A DNA stretch of 64,000 nucleotides. Source: Antedon bifida (taxonomy: Eukaryota > Echinodermata > Crinoidea > Comatulida > Antedonidae). Under the pieces are notes generated by a model. That model saw only the letters and a program-made list of their open reading frames with translations, was not told the DNA's origin and ran no database searches. The translations under genes were made by a program, and so were the position numbers. Numbering within the stretch: the first letter of the stretch is position 1; every line of letters begins with the position of its first letter. Shown piece after piece: positions 43,822-58,800 of the stretch. The stretch spans positions 13,583,001 to 13,647,000 of the forward strand of contig OY727095.1 of the NCBI GenBank assembly GCA_963402885.1. The letters are read 5' to 3'.

Positions 43822-46800
43822 ATGATGAAGATAACAAGATATTTTAAATATTTTATGATTATATTTGTGGCGATAATATTTAAAGGTAAGACAACTTTCA
43901 TTTTTGTGTAATCTTAAACATTATGATGTTGTATTTGACTGATCCCACGACCTGATTTGACTCTATGCCAGGGAAGTACAAACAACCACAACAGAAAGAA
44001 ATCAGGACCTTAATTAGTCACGCCCCTACCCTGAAATATGTAGGCCTAATACTATATATATAGTTTAGTTTATGATTATATTTTTGTTCTGTACAGTAGG
44101 CAGACTATATTTACTTTACACTAAATGTTTACTACTGATTGTTTACGAATACGAATACGAATACGAATAGAACTTTATTGCAATCAAACGAAAGATTGAA
44201 GTTTAACAAAAGCGTTTCACTCAGAAAAATAAAATGCAATATACAAATATAAAAGACATTCAGAAATGTAGAACATACAATCAAAAAATTAAAACAAAAT
44301 TACAATAAAAAATCACTTATTATAAAAACAATAAATATAAAATTCAAATAGTTAAAGACATAGGCCTGCAGGATAAAAATTTAAAAGTATTAAAAATGTT
44401 TACAAATTTAAAAAATGTTAAAAACTTCACAAATTTTCAATAATATTTACACACAAAGGTACGGAAGGTCGCGGAAACATAACACAAAATGTTTACCATT
44501 TTTGGAATAATCCGTGATTAATAATAAACGTTTTTGAACGGTTAGTTTTAACTCTAGGGATACAGAACTCACGGAGTCTTCTAAGATTATAAGCAGCAGA
44601 AGGAGCCTCCGGTAACAAATGATTCAATCTGTGACTGGGGTCTTTGATTTTAACAAAAAAAGGATTAATAATTGATAATAAATAATTATTTCTGAAGAAA
44701 GAACAATAATTAAAACTGTTACGTCAACAAGTCGAGCGGCGTTTTTTTGTAAGAAATATTTCTTGTTTAACTATTCTAACCCCAACAATTGATTCATTTT
44801 AAAGCTAGATATCGATCTCTTTTCTTTTCACAAAACTAATACTTTTCCCCCTAATTTATTTTGTATTTAAGACAGGACCATAATGTAAAACAGGATTTAC
44901 CTGACTGTGTAGGCCAAATCCTGGATAAATATGTTGATAAATAAATTAATTAAGTAAAACAAGACTCACATTAGTGCAAACCAGGAAGAAACAATCTTTT
45001 TATAAATAGGGAATAAAAATGCAATCCGTAGGGAAGTTACACATTCCTCTTCCCAATGCACACTATTATTAAGAAAACTTTATTCGTCAAAATGAAACCA
45101 ATACCTGTACCAATTCTAATTTATTTATTCATTTAAAATTTTGGAATATCATGATACATAGTCAATTGCAAGAATATTCCACTGTATATCATGCAATCTT
45201 GATAATAACGTGGCGTTTAATAACCATGATCAAAAGAATAAACACTTGCGTTCACACGATTTTTGAAACTAAAAACTGACTTACTCATGAACTCTTCGAA
45301 TGATGGAACATCATTTAAAACATGTCAGCTGTACAATTTCTAGGCTGCTTCAGCAGCAAATGCAAGGCATTGTTATAGCATACTTTCAATGATCTCAAAG
45401 TGCTCTTATTATATTTACACCATAAAGTTTTGATGATAATTAACTAGTTAATTATGATGGTATACAGTAAAAAGATGATGATGAATTGGAGTTCGAAGCA
45501 ACCATAAAAGTTTGAACATTGCAAGACTCAAATTCTGCACCGTTTCCATCTTTTTGTTTAACTAGTAGAACTTTGAAAATAGTTGCTAAACCCGCTAATG
45601 TTTAGTCTGAAATAAAGCCAATTTGCATTTCAGGTTATGATATTATTTTTAATAAGTAAACAATAATCGCAAAGGCGCGCCTGAGGTAATGGTACATTTG
45701 GTAATACATTTGCGTAGGCCTAGGTCATCAGGTACAATAACCTTAATTCAATTAAAACAATTCTATTTTGTAAACTTATGCACAAAAATAGTATTTTCAC
45801 CACAGGCTAACCTAATTTCATAAATAATAATCATAAAATAGTTTTATGTAACCGCGGGCAACACTTTTGAAGTAATGAGTCTCTCGACGACGAGGTTTAT
45901 TTGATACAATTGCATTACTTTAAAATAAATAATTCATGAAAACATTTTTATGTGTTGACTCTAATACAAATTACTTTAGAAAGGCTTAGTAGAAGAATAT
46001 ATAATGGTTTGTTAAATTAAGAACCTCGATTAAGTGGACCCATTGGGACGAAATGTGTCCGTATAGTAATAGTGGATGGCCATAGTTTTAAATTATGTAT
46101 TGCCCTTAATATCCCAGAGACTCGAGTTCAAATCCTGTCAGATGTCATGATTGTTCCTCATGACAATAACTAAACTCTAAAAAACTTGTAACTAGAATGT
46201 AAGTAATAAGACTTTGTTTGTGTAGAGCATCGTGTGTTTGTCAGAGTTAATAAATAATAATATCCTTGATTTATATAGCGCCTAATGTTGTGAAACCTCT
46301 AAGCGCTGAACATTATTACCCTAGTCATTTTTTTGCATCAAACACGTATGAAAACATACTCCCATAATGCAGCTAGTAATCAGCGCAAAGTTGTGTCTTG
46401 ATCTAACCGGGTACCCATTTATACACCTGGGTGGAGAGAGGCAAACGTAAGTAAAGTAGGATACAAGCAATGCGGCAGAGTTGGATTCGAACCGCGTTCT
46501 CACGATCAGTTATAGTCCAACATACTACGCCAAACAACCTTACAGGGTTGGCACCTTTCAGGAGGATATAGTGATTTAATTGTTTATCCTTGAAAATGTG
46601 CCTAATTTGAGAATAAAAACATATCTGATTCGGGATATGAAACGGTTCTATGTTATGATTTATTAAATCATGTTTCATGTAATTTAGTCAACAAGTATAC
46701 TGCGAAGACGAACGCACATTACATTATGAAGACAAGTGATAGATTATGTTTATTAGGCCTATGATTCTTCTTACATTTATGTATTTTTTATTTCTCCCTC

Positions 46801-49800
46801 TTTGACATTTATTTAATCATTTTATTGTTATTTTGTATTTTCTTTGTAATATGTTTTGTTGCTGTATAATAATGTGGTGCACGTCACTGTGATGCTGCTG
46901 TGTTATGTCATAAAACACAAGTAAATAAATAAATAAATTGTGGTATGATTATATGGCCATCGATTAGACTTGACTATATAATAATATGATTGAAGAGGAT
47001 AATCAAATATAAATGAATTCGTGCTGCTCATGTAATCGAAGTGAATTATGACATGTGTTTTCTCGAACATTATGTACACCTGGGATTTTACATTATGTAC
47101 AACTGGGATTTTGTGGCGATTCCTAAACGACATGTTGAATAATAAATAGATATTTAATAAATGATAAACTAATTATGTTTGCCACATAGATAGAAGATTT
47201 AATGCATGCTCAAATATGAGCAGAAAAAAAACAATCTGTAACAAGCCAGGTTACTGTATTGGTCGAGTTCAGACATATTCAAGTGGGGATGGGGAGGTGG
47301 CGTTATCGAGAAGGAACACCATCCCGGACACGATATTTCTTTGTTTACATAAGTCATGAAACGTCACATAATAAACATGAATATTTCATTAATCATATTC
47401 ACAAGGTAGACGTATAAGAATTGACCTAACTAGAATTCGAACGCTTTCCGTCGAGCCATCTGTATAGTTCAATGGATTAGACTATGGACTTAGCATGACG
47501 ATGTATAGAGTTCGAATCTCATGAGCAACTTCATTTTACTTTTATAGTGTGTGCGAGAGATTATTTAGAGGTTTAGTTTAAGTTATATATTTAGAAAGTA
47601 GGTCGGCTATCTTTCACATAAGGAGTCCCCAACTTATGTATACAGGGGTGGGGGGTGGAGATAGCATCCAGGACCATGAGACTAATTTGAGTATTTGAGG
47701 CCTAGTACAGTTTACGACAGAATTAAAGCATACATTCATAATTATATATTATTCACATAATAATTAAAATAATATTAGAATGGAAATTACGAATTAGTAT
47801 TGAATCCGGAAAATACAAATAAGAGCCTGTGGGCTTCAGGTCTCGATCCTCCATGAATCTGATAATAATAATAAATAAATATTACACTTTGACATTTAAT
47901 AGAATTGAACATTACGATTTCCAATTTTCTATTAATGTTGTTCTTGTAATAACTGACATGCATTTAAATGGTGATTAGGTAACCTAGTTTTGCTAAATAA
48001 CCATTACCGGTATAGTACTATAGTTTTTGACTTCATCAACATTGAATTAAAACTGTATAATATCGACCTTTATAAACATTTTACTATTTAATTGGTGTTT
48101 AAAGTAAAGGTCATTTAATGTACGAGTATTACAAGGTCGTGACATAATTTACAATGTGTCTATTCCTCACATGAACATAAAAATTCAAAATTATAGCGGG
48201 TGATGATACAAGTGGCTATTTGCCCGATTTGTCGTGCAGATAGCAGGATAAGCATTGCGTAACATTCCGTCACAATTGGAACATCTCAACTCATATTGTT
48301 TTTGGTACTATATCTTAATACAACAATTCAGGTTACTCATGTATATTAGCAATCATTATGCTGAATGTCTCAGTATACAGTAAAAATACTCCTGAAAATT
48401 TGAAAAAATATACAAATTAAATTATTAGTTATTATTAAAATATGAATTAATTACTTGGTAGTTGCCTGACCGATAGAAGGGAAGGAAGGAAGCAAGGCAC
48501 AATAAAATAATAATAAATATAATACATGCATCATTGACGTCACGGTTATAATTTCGTAAAAATAACTGTTTTTTAGTGTCAACAAGAGAATCAAAATGTT
48601 ACAAATTAAACTCAAATCTGACGTTTATTAATTTAATGTAATAACTCATTGTTTAGTTTTCATACTCTCAAGATGATACACAGAAAATAAGGAAATGTCG
48701 GGTTTTCTTTAAATTATAAGAGTAACAGTTTAGGCTTATAAAAAAGACTTACACAAAAGGGTGTGTGTATTTAGATCCACTCATATTATGTTGTTTATAC
48801 ATATGTAGCTTCTAAACATGGTCTTTCGCCTATGGAACGCCGTTTACGCAACCTTTCGATGATATGTGGATGAAATGCATCGATGTGAATTACATGACGC
48901 GATATGAATGAAATGCTTTAAATGAAATGTTTTGGATGAAATGCTTTGGATGAAATGCTTTGGATGAAATGCTTTGAATGAAATGTTTTGAATGAAATGT
49001 TTTGATTGAAATGTTTTGAATGAAATGTTTTGAATGAAATACTTTGAATGAAATGTTTTGAATGAAATGTTTTGAATGAAATGTTTTGATTGAAATGTTT
49101 TGAATGAAATGTTTTGAATGATATGCTTTGAATGATATGTTTTGAATGAAATGTTTTGAATGAATTGTTTTGAATGAAATGCTTTGAATTGAAATTGGTC
49201 AAACTATTACTGGCGGCGTATGTCATCCCCGCTCGCGATTTTCCCTCTACATCTCTAAGACTATCAAAGCCTTGGTACTACCCTCTTCTCCTTTCTACGC
49301 TGTCATCAATATCCTTTACAGCGAATCCTCAGACCTGGGCTTGGGACTATGCATTCCACTGTTTCAACGTATTTAATTGCGTATTTGATAATGCATACCC
49401 AATTCTTGTGATATATCAATGTTGTCGGCTTACTTGCTCCTAAGATTTATATATAGATTATAACAATGTATGATTAGGCTTTTATGAGTCAGGATAGGAA
49501 ACAGGACATACGCAACCAGGATTAATTCTTTCATAGCCAATGCATGGACCAACACTACACAGGCTAATCATATTCCATCAATATTAAAAGGTGATTAATT
49601 TAATCACCCGTTAATTTTGAATAACTTAACAATCTAAATGCTAATAATCATCATAAACTTGTTTTATATATTTAAAAAGCAATTACGAACTCTCTGAATA
49701 TTCGATCCTTCGATTCTAAAAATCGAATTTGCATTTTTAAATTAATGTACCAAATAATTCAACAAATTCCAGTTTCCTTACAAAGATTCATGAAATTTTA

Positions 49801-52800
49801 TTGGTCCACTTTAAAATTGAAATTTGTTTTGCTTGGCATAATTAAGACAATAAAAAAACAAGAACAAAGGAAAAATACAGCAAATTGCAAAAGGCAATGT
49901 TAAAATACTATTTATATATAATTTAATAGGCTGTTAAAATACTGTTAAAAATTTACTATTAAAAATGCAGATTGCAAAAACGTCAAATACTTTTTGGTTT
50001 TTTTTCGTGGAAACAACCCACCTTCATTATTTCCACTCCTTTTCTTCTTTTTTTCATTACTTCTTACAAATAAGTTGACACCTAATAGGAATGTGTAAAA
50101 ATGGTAAAAGGATATTAAATACTTAATTTCGGCCTATAGAAATTGTATTCAGTATTGCTATGAGTAGCTGTAAAATACTGTTGAAATAAAAATTTACAGC
50201 AAAGAGTTATCGTCGAACGTTAGAATTGTACATATTATATTTTGCAAGAAAGGACTTCCTAGTTCTACATAGATTGGCTTTTGGTGGTCGTAGTCTAGAT
50301 CTATTAAAATTGTAACAGTAATGTAGCGGATCATAACGGACATCAAAAGTAGGCCACTCTTTACAGTTTTAGTAATTCAAAGGATAATACTTCAAATCAA
50401 GTGAAGTTCAATAGTACAGAGGGAGGGACACATTGCTTACAAATGTTTAAATGAAGTGCTAACCATGTATAATGTTCCGTTCAATTATATACTACAGAAT
50501 TCAAATAAACTCAAAATCTGGTGGGGGAGGGGAGCGAGAGGGACACATTGCTTACAAATGTTTAAATGAAGTGCTAACCTTGTCCAATGTTCCGTTCAAT
50601 AGTACAGAATTCAAATACACTCCACATAACTGTATAATTTAAAATAAAATATTAATTCAATAAAGGCATGTAATAAATATTAAAAATTGAACGAACGAAC
50701 GAAGAATCTTTAAATATAAATTTTAAAAATATCCAAAAAGAAAACTTGATTTCATAATGCCATGACTAATATGAAAAGTACTCCAGGACATCTAAGTGTA
50801 TATTTTATAGTAAGTTTGAACTTCAATTACCTTTTTAACATCCGGATTTTTAAAACAAAATCATTTAAATCTGAAAGGGATGGGCGAATATGCTTTTCGC
50901 TTAATTGATTTTGTGGGTTAAAGGCATAGAAAATAAGTTAAAAGTATCCGTGATACAAGTTTTATTATCAGTACACCTCCGGTAGATTGAGGCCTGAGTG
51001 TAAACGTTTCATTTGTTTACATGGGGAATTTTTGTGGGGAATTTAGATTTAATGAGGGAAGAATAAGATTACAATAATACCTGATTCGAGAAACGCATAT
51101 CATTTCCTTTCCAGTGAATGAATTGCAAGGAATCTACCCTGTACAGTCATCACAACATTAAAACTTGTTTCCACTATGATTATTCAACATTTATTAGTTA
51201 TCTATCAATAAAACAATAATAACAATCGTGCAAGAAGAGATTTCTTGTCACACAAGATCCATAAACGAAAAGAAAAAATACATTTGCATATAGGCCTCAT
51301 TATATATATAAAATAAGGTCATTACAAAACAGTTTGAAGATCTAGTTTGAATACAATGATAATAAATGATTTTTAAGTTTTTTACGAAAAGTTGAGAGAT
51401 AGATGAATAGTTAACAATAGTATCTATAGGACGCAACGCAAAGACGTATAGTAAAGCCCGGCGCACACTAGAGCTTTCGGCTGAGCCAACTGGCACGAGT
51501 AACACTTGGCTCTCTAAAAAAATTGTCGCAAATTGTGATCGCGTTCTATCGGACGCACACTAAACGCCTTCAGTACGCGATTTTCTGATTGGATAGTTAC
51601 TTAATACACTATACGGCACGCGCTGACATATTATAATAAATTAGAACATGTCATGCGCAGTGGATTTTTTTAGTGAGCTATCTGCTTACGTTCGGCGCAC
51701 ACTTGAGGAAAATGGCATGCGTGCCAAAAAATATTAAACACGATAGACATTTTCCTCAGCGGCACGCGTGGCCGATTCCTCACGAATTCCCCGGCGTACA
51801 CTGTGAGCAAAGTGTTACTCGTGCCAGTTGGCTCAGCCGGAAGCTCTAGTGTGCGCCGGGCTTAAGCACAACCAACCACGCGCGATAAATCAACATCCGT
51901 CGTCGCAATGTCAAACGGTCTAGTCATTGTTTGTATCTACTACAAAATGAAAGTTATAACACGTTTGTTTTAAATGAGGTGTTTGTAAATTGGGAATCGA
52001 TAATGGTTATAAATGCCTTAATGGTGGATTAACAGAGATCTAATGAGGATTCCGTTCGGTAAAATGTATACAATTCCGACATGTTTACCTGTTTATTACA
52101 TTAATATTGTAAAATATGATACGATATATCTACGTAGTCCTATGACAAGAATAATAATATGTTTATTGTTGTTGGTGTGTAAACAGGAAAAGACTGAATA
52201 TGATAATCTGAATCCTGCCTAAAATTAAAGTAAAAACAGAGAATTACTTGCGAAAAAGTGTTCTCAATGTACCTAATAATAGTTATAACAAACATCTGAC
52301 CAATTTAGACCTTTATTCACTACACACTAATATACAGGAATAAATATTTAGTTATTGTATATAAATTAAAAAATAAAAACATGAATGTCCTTTAAAAAAT
52401 GGTAAAATACAGTTTGGCAAACTTCTGCTATTAGAACTTCCTTCAGTAGTAGTTACCAAATCTGGGGACTCCACAGAAAATGAAAAAGGTACAAATAAAA
52501 TGTTTGATAATAGCGCATATACTGCGGCCTTTATTTTCACCAAAAACATGAAAAAATGAAGATTAATTTTAAAAAAAGACTTTGAATAGGCCATTGTAGT
52601 TTTAATCAAGATAATCGCCTCCGCAGAAAAAAAACAAACAAAATAAACAATGTTTAATTTTCACTTATAAAAAGGCAAAATAAACAATTAAATTCAACCA
52701 AAAACGCATTAATTTGCTGGCATTCCATTTGACTATTGACTTTGCTTTAAATTACAGTTTTTCAGGTAGATATTTTATGGAACATCAAAATGACATATTC

Positions 52801-55800
52801 AATAATAAAAAAAGAGAAAGAAATCCTTTTAGTGGAGACAGTATATCTTTAAGCTATAGTTAAAACACACGTATTAAACTAACAAGAACGTTTTTCTTTT
52901 CAGGAACGCTTGGCACGAAAGAGCACTATGATCTATTTGAACGACTGTTTTCTAATTACACGTCACATATCCGACCGGTTTATCACAAAGATACTTCAAC
53001 CAACGTTTCGATGAAACTCTTTTTATCTCAAGTAATACATTTAGTGAGTTTTAACATGTGATTTTGTTAGCTATGTCTATTATTTCATCCCGTTTGTCGT
53101 CCGGCAAACACGTTTTTCACATGCCGTGTTCACATGCGCTAGCGTTACAGTAAGCCGGGTTAAGCTGATCCGAATCATACTGAGTAAGTTAAGTTACACT
53201 ACGGTGTGTCATGAACTCGGATGGACCTCCGATGTAACGCGGTTTCAGAAAGTTAGAACAGCGATAAAAATACATTCCTAACCGGATTTATATTACAACG
53301 ATGGTGTATCGAATGTAATTTTTACGTTTGAACAAACTTAACCGCAATGTAACTCCGATACAAACAAAGGGCGTTTAAACATCCTACATCTTAACAGAAC
53401 ATGCGTTTAAAACACATTGTGGTCGGTAAACGATCGTGTCGGCACTTTTACAATGTAGAGTTATGCTACTGCAAATTATGCCTCTGATTGAATATAGGCT
53501 AAGGGACATAAAAAGTGACATTACTTTATGCACATTAACATTAAGTAGATACACTTGATTAAAGTTCGTGCCTTGTGTATATACCTAAGTAATTTAGAAC
53601 TTAGCTTGCTTTTATACTGACGATATCGATTTGCTACTATTTATTAATCACAATAACCACATTGATAGTCTTTAAATTACCAATAGATTAGCCTCTTTAT
53701 TGTCATTATTTTGATTTCATGAGGCCTAGATTAAACCGGCTTATTAATAAAGCAAAATGCCACAAATTTAAATACTTTAAAACAATTATTGGTGTGATTT
53801 ATTATTTATTTTGTACTCTTAGCATAAATCTTTCTGTTCATATATTTTTGTTCTCTAATTTGTTATTTTTAAAATTTGTTATTTTTAAATTTGTAATGCA
53901 TTACTGTTAGTTGATCACGGCCTTGTAGAAGAACACCTTTATGGTGACACAAGCTTTTTCGTGTTAAAATAAAGTATTTAGGCCTATTATTATTATTATT
54001 ATTATAAAGGCCATTTTACAAAGACGAGCGGTAACGATAAAAATATAGAATCTATGTTATTTCTTATGACCATTTACACAAAATGCGGAGCGAACGGGTG
54101 GTTTCCGCTCAGGATAGATACAGATTCTACGTGTGACAAGCTACGCGGTTTTCCACTTACCGTTACCGCTCGTCTGTATAAATTGGCCTTAATTGTTAAC
54201 ACGATTTTAATTACGGCATGAAATAAATTCCAAGAATCGAACATAATCTAGTTAAAAAAACATTTTCCCCTTATTCATTTTCTGTAAACATACCGTCAGT
54301 AATATGACCGTTACAATGCTTATATCAATTTGGCTAATCAATCAATTATAAGTAATGTCACGAATTTGGAAATTAGTAAAAAGTAAGTAAAAAACAGAAG
54401 TAAACAGTTATTCACATCTTACTATACAGCTTAGCAATTACTTCAGTGCTAAAAACTAAACGATTCAGGAATTGTGGTACAGTATAAAGGCCAATTTACA
54501 CAGACGATCGGTAACGGCTCGGCTCCGCGCTTTATGTAAATGGTCATAAGTAACAGATTCTACGTGGGGCAGGTACGCGGTTTTCCGCTTACCGTTACCG
54601 CTCGTCTGTGTAATTTGGCCTTAAGGATAACGTAAATTGAACGTGCTGAATCACGTTATAACGTCACAACGTCGACATTATTTCAGAAACAAGAAAGAGG
54701 GCGATTTAACAGGACAGTTATATTGTCCAAATATCGGCGTTAAATCAACGTAAGTTACGTGTACGCGCGTTACACGTGGAACTTAATGTATGTGCCTTGA
54801 GCATTTTAGCCATCTAAACTCACACCAGGGAAGAGTTAAATTAATTAAAACACATTATATAAATGATTTAACAGTATTTAATGTATTGCAAAATACTGCC
54901 ACTGCTGTAGAAACTGACCTAGTAATGAAGGATAGATTTCCGGACTCAGTTATTTATTCCCCATCGATTTGTTCTGTTTCCTAGCGCGTTCCTTTTGCTC
55001 CCTTCCTCGATGTTGAGTTGATATGGAAATGAATCTCTTAATGGATCCAGAAGCATAGAAATGTTATATACCCCTGGGAACAATATCGTTTATATTACAC
55101 TTGGAGCACCGATGATGATGATGGAGGGTAGATTCCATTATTATTAATTATCGACAAATGCTTCGAACATCTAAAGTACGCTTTGAATATCTGTAGGCCC
55201 TCTTACCTTAGTGTCTCTCGCATGTTGCCATCGCGATGCAGATAGGCATATCATGTTTGCAGTACAGTTTTTGTGTTGATTTTAGGCCTATCGAAACCAA
55301 AGAAATAACTTGTTTAATTAATAATAATTCATTAATTTATTAATTTCTATCAATGTTAAACAATACAATAACAAAATTGGCAATATACAATAATGAAACA
55401 ATACAACAAACCAATAGAGGATCTTGCAAGAAGAAATTTCTTGTCACGCAAGACCCATAAACGAAAAGAAAAAATACATTTGTATATAATTATATATATA
55501 TAAAAGAAATAAAGTCATGACAAAACGGTTTGAAGATCTAGTTTGAATACAATGATAATAAATGATTTTTAAGCTTTTTTTACGAAAAGTTGAGAGATAG
55601 GAAGAGTTAACAATACTGGTCTAATTGATTCCATATTAAAGGTCCAGAAACATAAACAAAGTGGGAAAAACTTGTTAATCTTAATATAAATAATAATATA
55701 TAATACTATATTGCTATATATAATTTTTTTATATAAAGTATAGATCGATTTTTTTTTAATATACAGATTAGAAATACAATAATTATAAACAAAATCTTGC

Positions 55801-58800
55801 TTGCAAACATTATAGTCAATAACGTATTAGTCTGGAAATATGATCAACAATCAGTACACAATAGTTGGCAATTACAATTTTAATTTGTTTTATGGTTTGA
55901 AATCAATTAACAAATAATGATCTAATTAATTACAAATATACAATTAAGTTAACGATATAATGAAATATTTTGTGATTGAATCAAGGGAGATTAACGATGA
56001 AACGCGAAGGGAACGCAAACAACATATTTACGATCATATCAAACACTTATATCAATGAGACTCTTATGAATACTAATGAATTTGAACTGTAAATGTACAT
56101 TATATTCTGAGTGACAGGATATATGCTGGGGTAGTGCTGGGCTAGGCCGTAGCGAGAGGTTAAGATGCTTTAAATATAATTACTAATATAAAATATCTGG
56201 GGGAATTGAGATGGGAGATGATGGGAGGGAGGCGCTAGCCTCGTCTCTGCCTCATGCTGGCTATGACCCTGCTGGGAGAAGGGTGAAATGTATATATAAC
56301 AATTCAAGTCAAACCGTAGCTGGTAAGGGGTATATATTATTATATTATATTATTATATAGTATTATACACGCATGCTGTTCTATAAAATTATTTTTTGCA
56401 ATTTTGTAGGTGACCCGTCATTATCAATCAATTCATTCTCTTGCTTGGTCCACGAAAAATGAATAAACGCAGTAAGAGATGATGGTAACAAACTGCACTC
56501 TCCACATAACTTTTTGTTTTCATAATTAATTTTATACATTTATGTGGATTTCAAACGATAATAAATATCAAACACTACCAATGGGTTTCCGATAAAACAA
56601 TGTTAGCAAAGTTGTTTCTGACTAAACGTTGAATGAATGTAAGCTATCGCTACTTCATATTAAACACAACATAGGCCTACTTTATACTCCTTCTTAGACC
56701 CCTTCCATTGAACCACTAACTATTACTACAATAGAACCCATGTTTAAGGGGACACCTTCGTGACCTAACAACGTGTACACATAATTATTAGCTGGGGTGT
56801 CCTCTGAATAAGGATTGTATGTAGTGTTTAAACCCAGGTGTCTCCCCAGAATAGCAGTTCTACTGTAGTAATACTGTAGTGTTATGTTACATATTATTAT
56901 TTAAATCATTAATTTGATATACAAGATTATAATTCTTCCTTTTCTTTTGATATAGGACGAGCGGATGCAAACGTTGAAGAGTAATTCCTGGTTAACACTA
57001 GTAAGTTGAATGTATCACTACATTAATTTGTTGAAATGATAGAGGGCAGCAAATCAATATGGTTAATGGAATCTTTACGCCACCTTACGCAAACAAATTA
57101 ATAATTTACACAATCGATATTCATCCGTCACGACGTAGTAGACCTATATACAGTAAAACCCTCATCTTCGGGAAACAACTAAGTTGTCCCCTGAATAGAG
57201 GTGTCCCTTGAATATTTCTTGGCTGTAATGTATACATAATAATTATATTCCTCTCGTTATAGTGGGAAAGTGTGTTCCCTCGATAGGGGTGTTCCCTCGA
57301 TAGGGGTGTTCCCTCGATAGGGGTGTTCCCTCGATAGGGGTGTTCCCCAGATATGGTTCTACTGTTTTAAAGCCTTTTAACATTACTACCATAAACGTTA
57401 AACAAATCTCACCATCTTTATTTCAACACATCGTTACGGATAAATAGGCTAAACAACATACCTTAAAATAATCACGTCTCAGTTTTACGTTTTGACAGAA
57501 GGCATTCCGACCATGTAGCCTACGTTGAAAAGTAAAATGAAGAAAATAACTTTATCTAACTACTCAATTTACTTGAATTTATCCAATTGGCCTATACTAA
57601 TTATTACCTACGACAGGTACATTTCTGCCTGTTGCAGTACATCTTTGTCTGTATTATTCTAATTACGTTGGGGATAATGAATATTCATGACGTTGACCTT
57701 TAAATTTCACAAATAAAACAAATAATAGATAATTAATTGGATTCGTTCCTTCTCCATGGTTATAATAAGTTCATTTTGGGAGTTTCCTCCGCTTTTATTT
57801 CATTTTCTTTGTCTTCAATGGTGTATGAAAATTATTTTCTGAAATAAATTTGGAAAAATCATTGATTATTCATGATCAAATCAAATATTTCTACGCATTT
57901 CGCATGTGTTAAAATGTTAATAATTTTATACTTTATTTAGATTTGGATCGACGAATATTTAAGATGGCGTCCAGAGAACTACAATGGAATCACTAATTTA
58001 AAAGTTCCTTCCTCCAAGATATGGATGCCAGATATAACGCTATATAACAAGTAAGGTGGTATTGATATATAGTTAGATAATACTATTCCAATGCTTAGTT
58101 ATGCAGGGACACAATGAACAATCAATCAAATCCCTAACCTATACCAGAGCAAACTCCCTGCCTCAGAGTCATGTTAAATCTGTATACTGTCAACCAAAAA
58201 ACACGCTCTTCTTTGAAAACCATGCGGCCCTCTATTGACAATATCGTAATTTAGCACAACCAACGAAACGTACTCCTGCATGACTCGCATGCGCAATCCG
58301 ATTGCTCTAATGGCATGTATGCGTCGAATATTGATTGACAACAAACATATGTTGTTAAACAATTGTCTTTAATTTCATCAAAATCGGACCGCGGAAAGTT
58401 TATTATTTTGAAAACAACAATTTGAAATTTTCAAATAGAATTATTGTATTGTTCCGGAAAACTCTGAACTAAAAATGGATCATACACATTTTCACCATTT
58501 AATATACAGTATATTTTTTTGCAGTGCCGGTGGTAATTATTACAATTTTATGGAAGACCGCGTGGTAATAGTTACCTACGAAGGGGTAATCACGTGGGCT
58601 TCACCAATGATATTTACCACTTACTGCAAGATCAACGTAAATGCGTTTCCATTTGATAAGCAAACTTGTACTCTAAAGTTTGGACCATGGCAGTACGACA
58701 AGAGCAGTGTTGGAATAAAAGGTTCAGATGGTATGTGCAAATCGACCCACTGACAAACTAAAAACCGACTAAAATAACTAAAGACCCGTATTAACCTCAC

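Noticed and set aside
48918..49226. 102-codon minus-strand frame with repeated His/Ser/Lys/Phe units
   Set aside because: Produced by the 14-bp tandem array; no independent coding evidence.
53719..53910. 63-codon frame in receptor intron 2
   Set aside because: Phe/Leu/Ile-rich product of T-rich DNA; resembles a membrane protein only by composition.
54790..54984. 64-codon frame in receptor intron 2
   Set aside because: Short, within an intron, without splice borders or family features.
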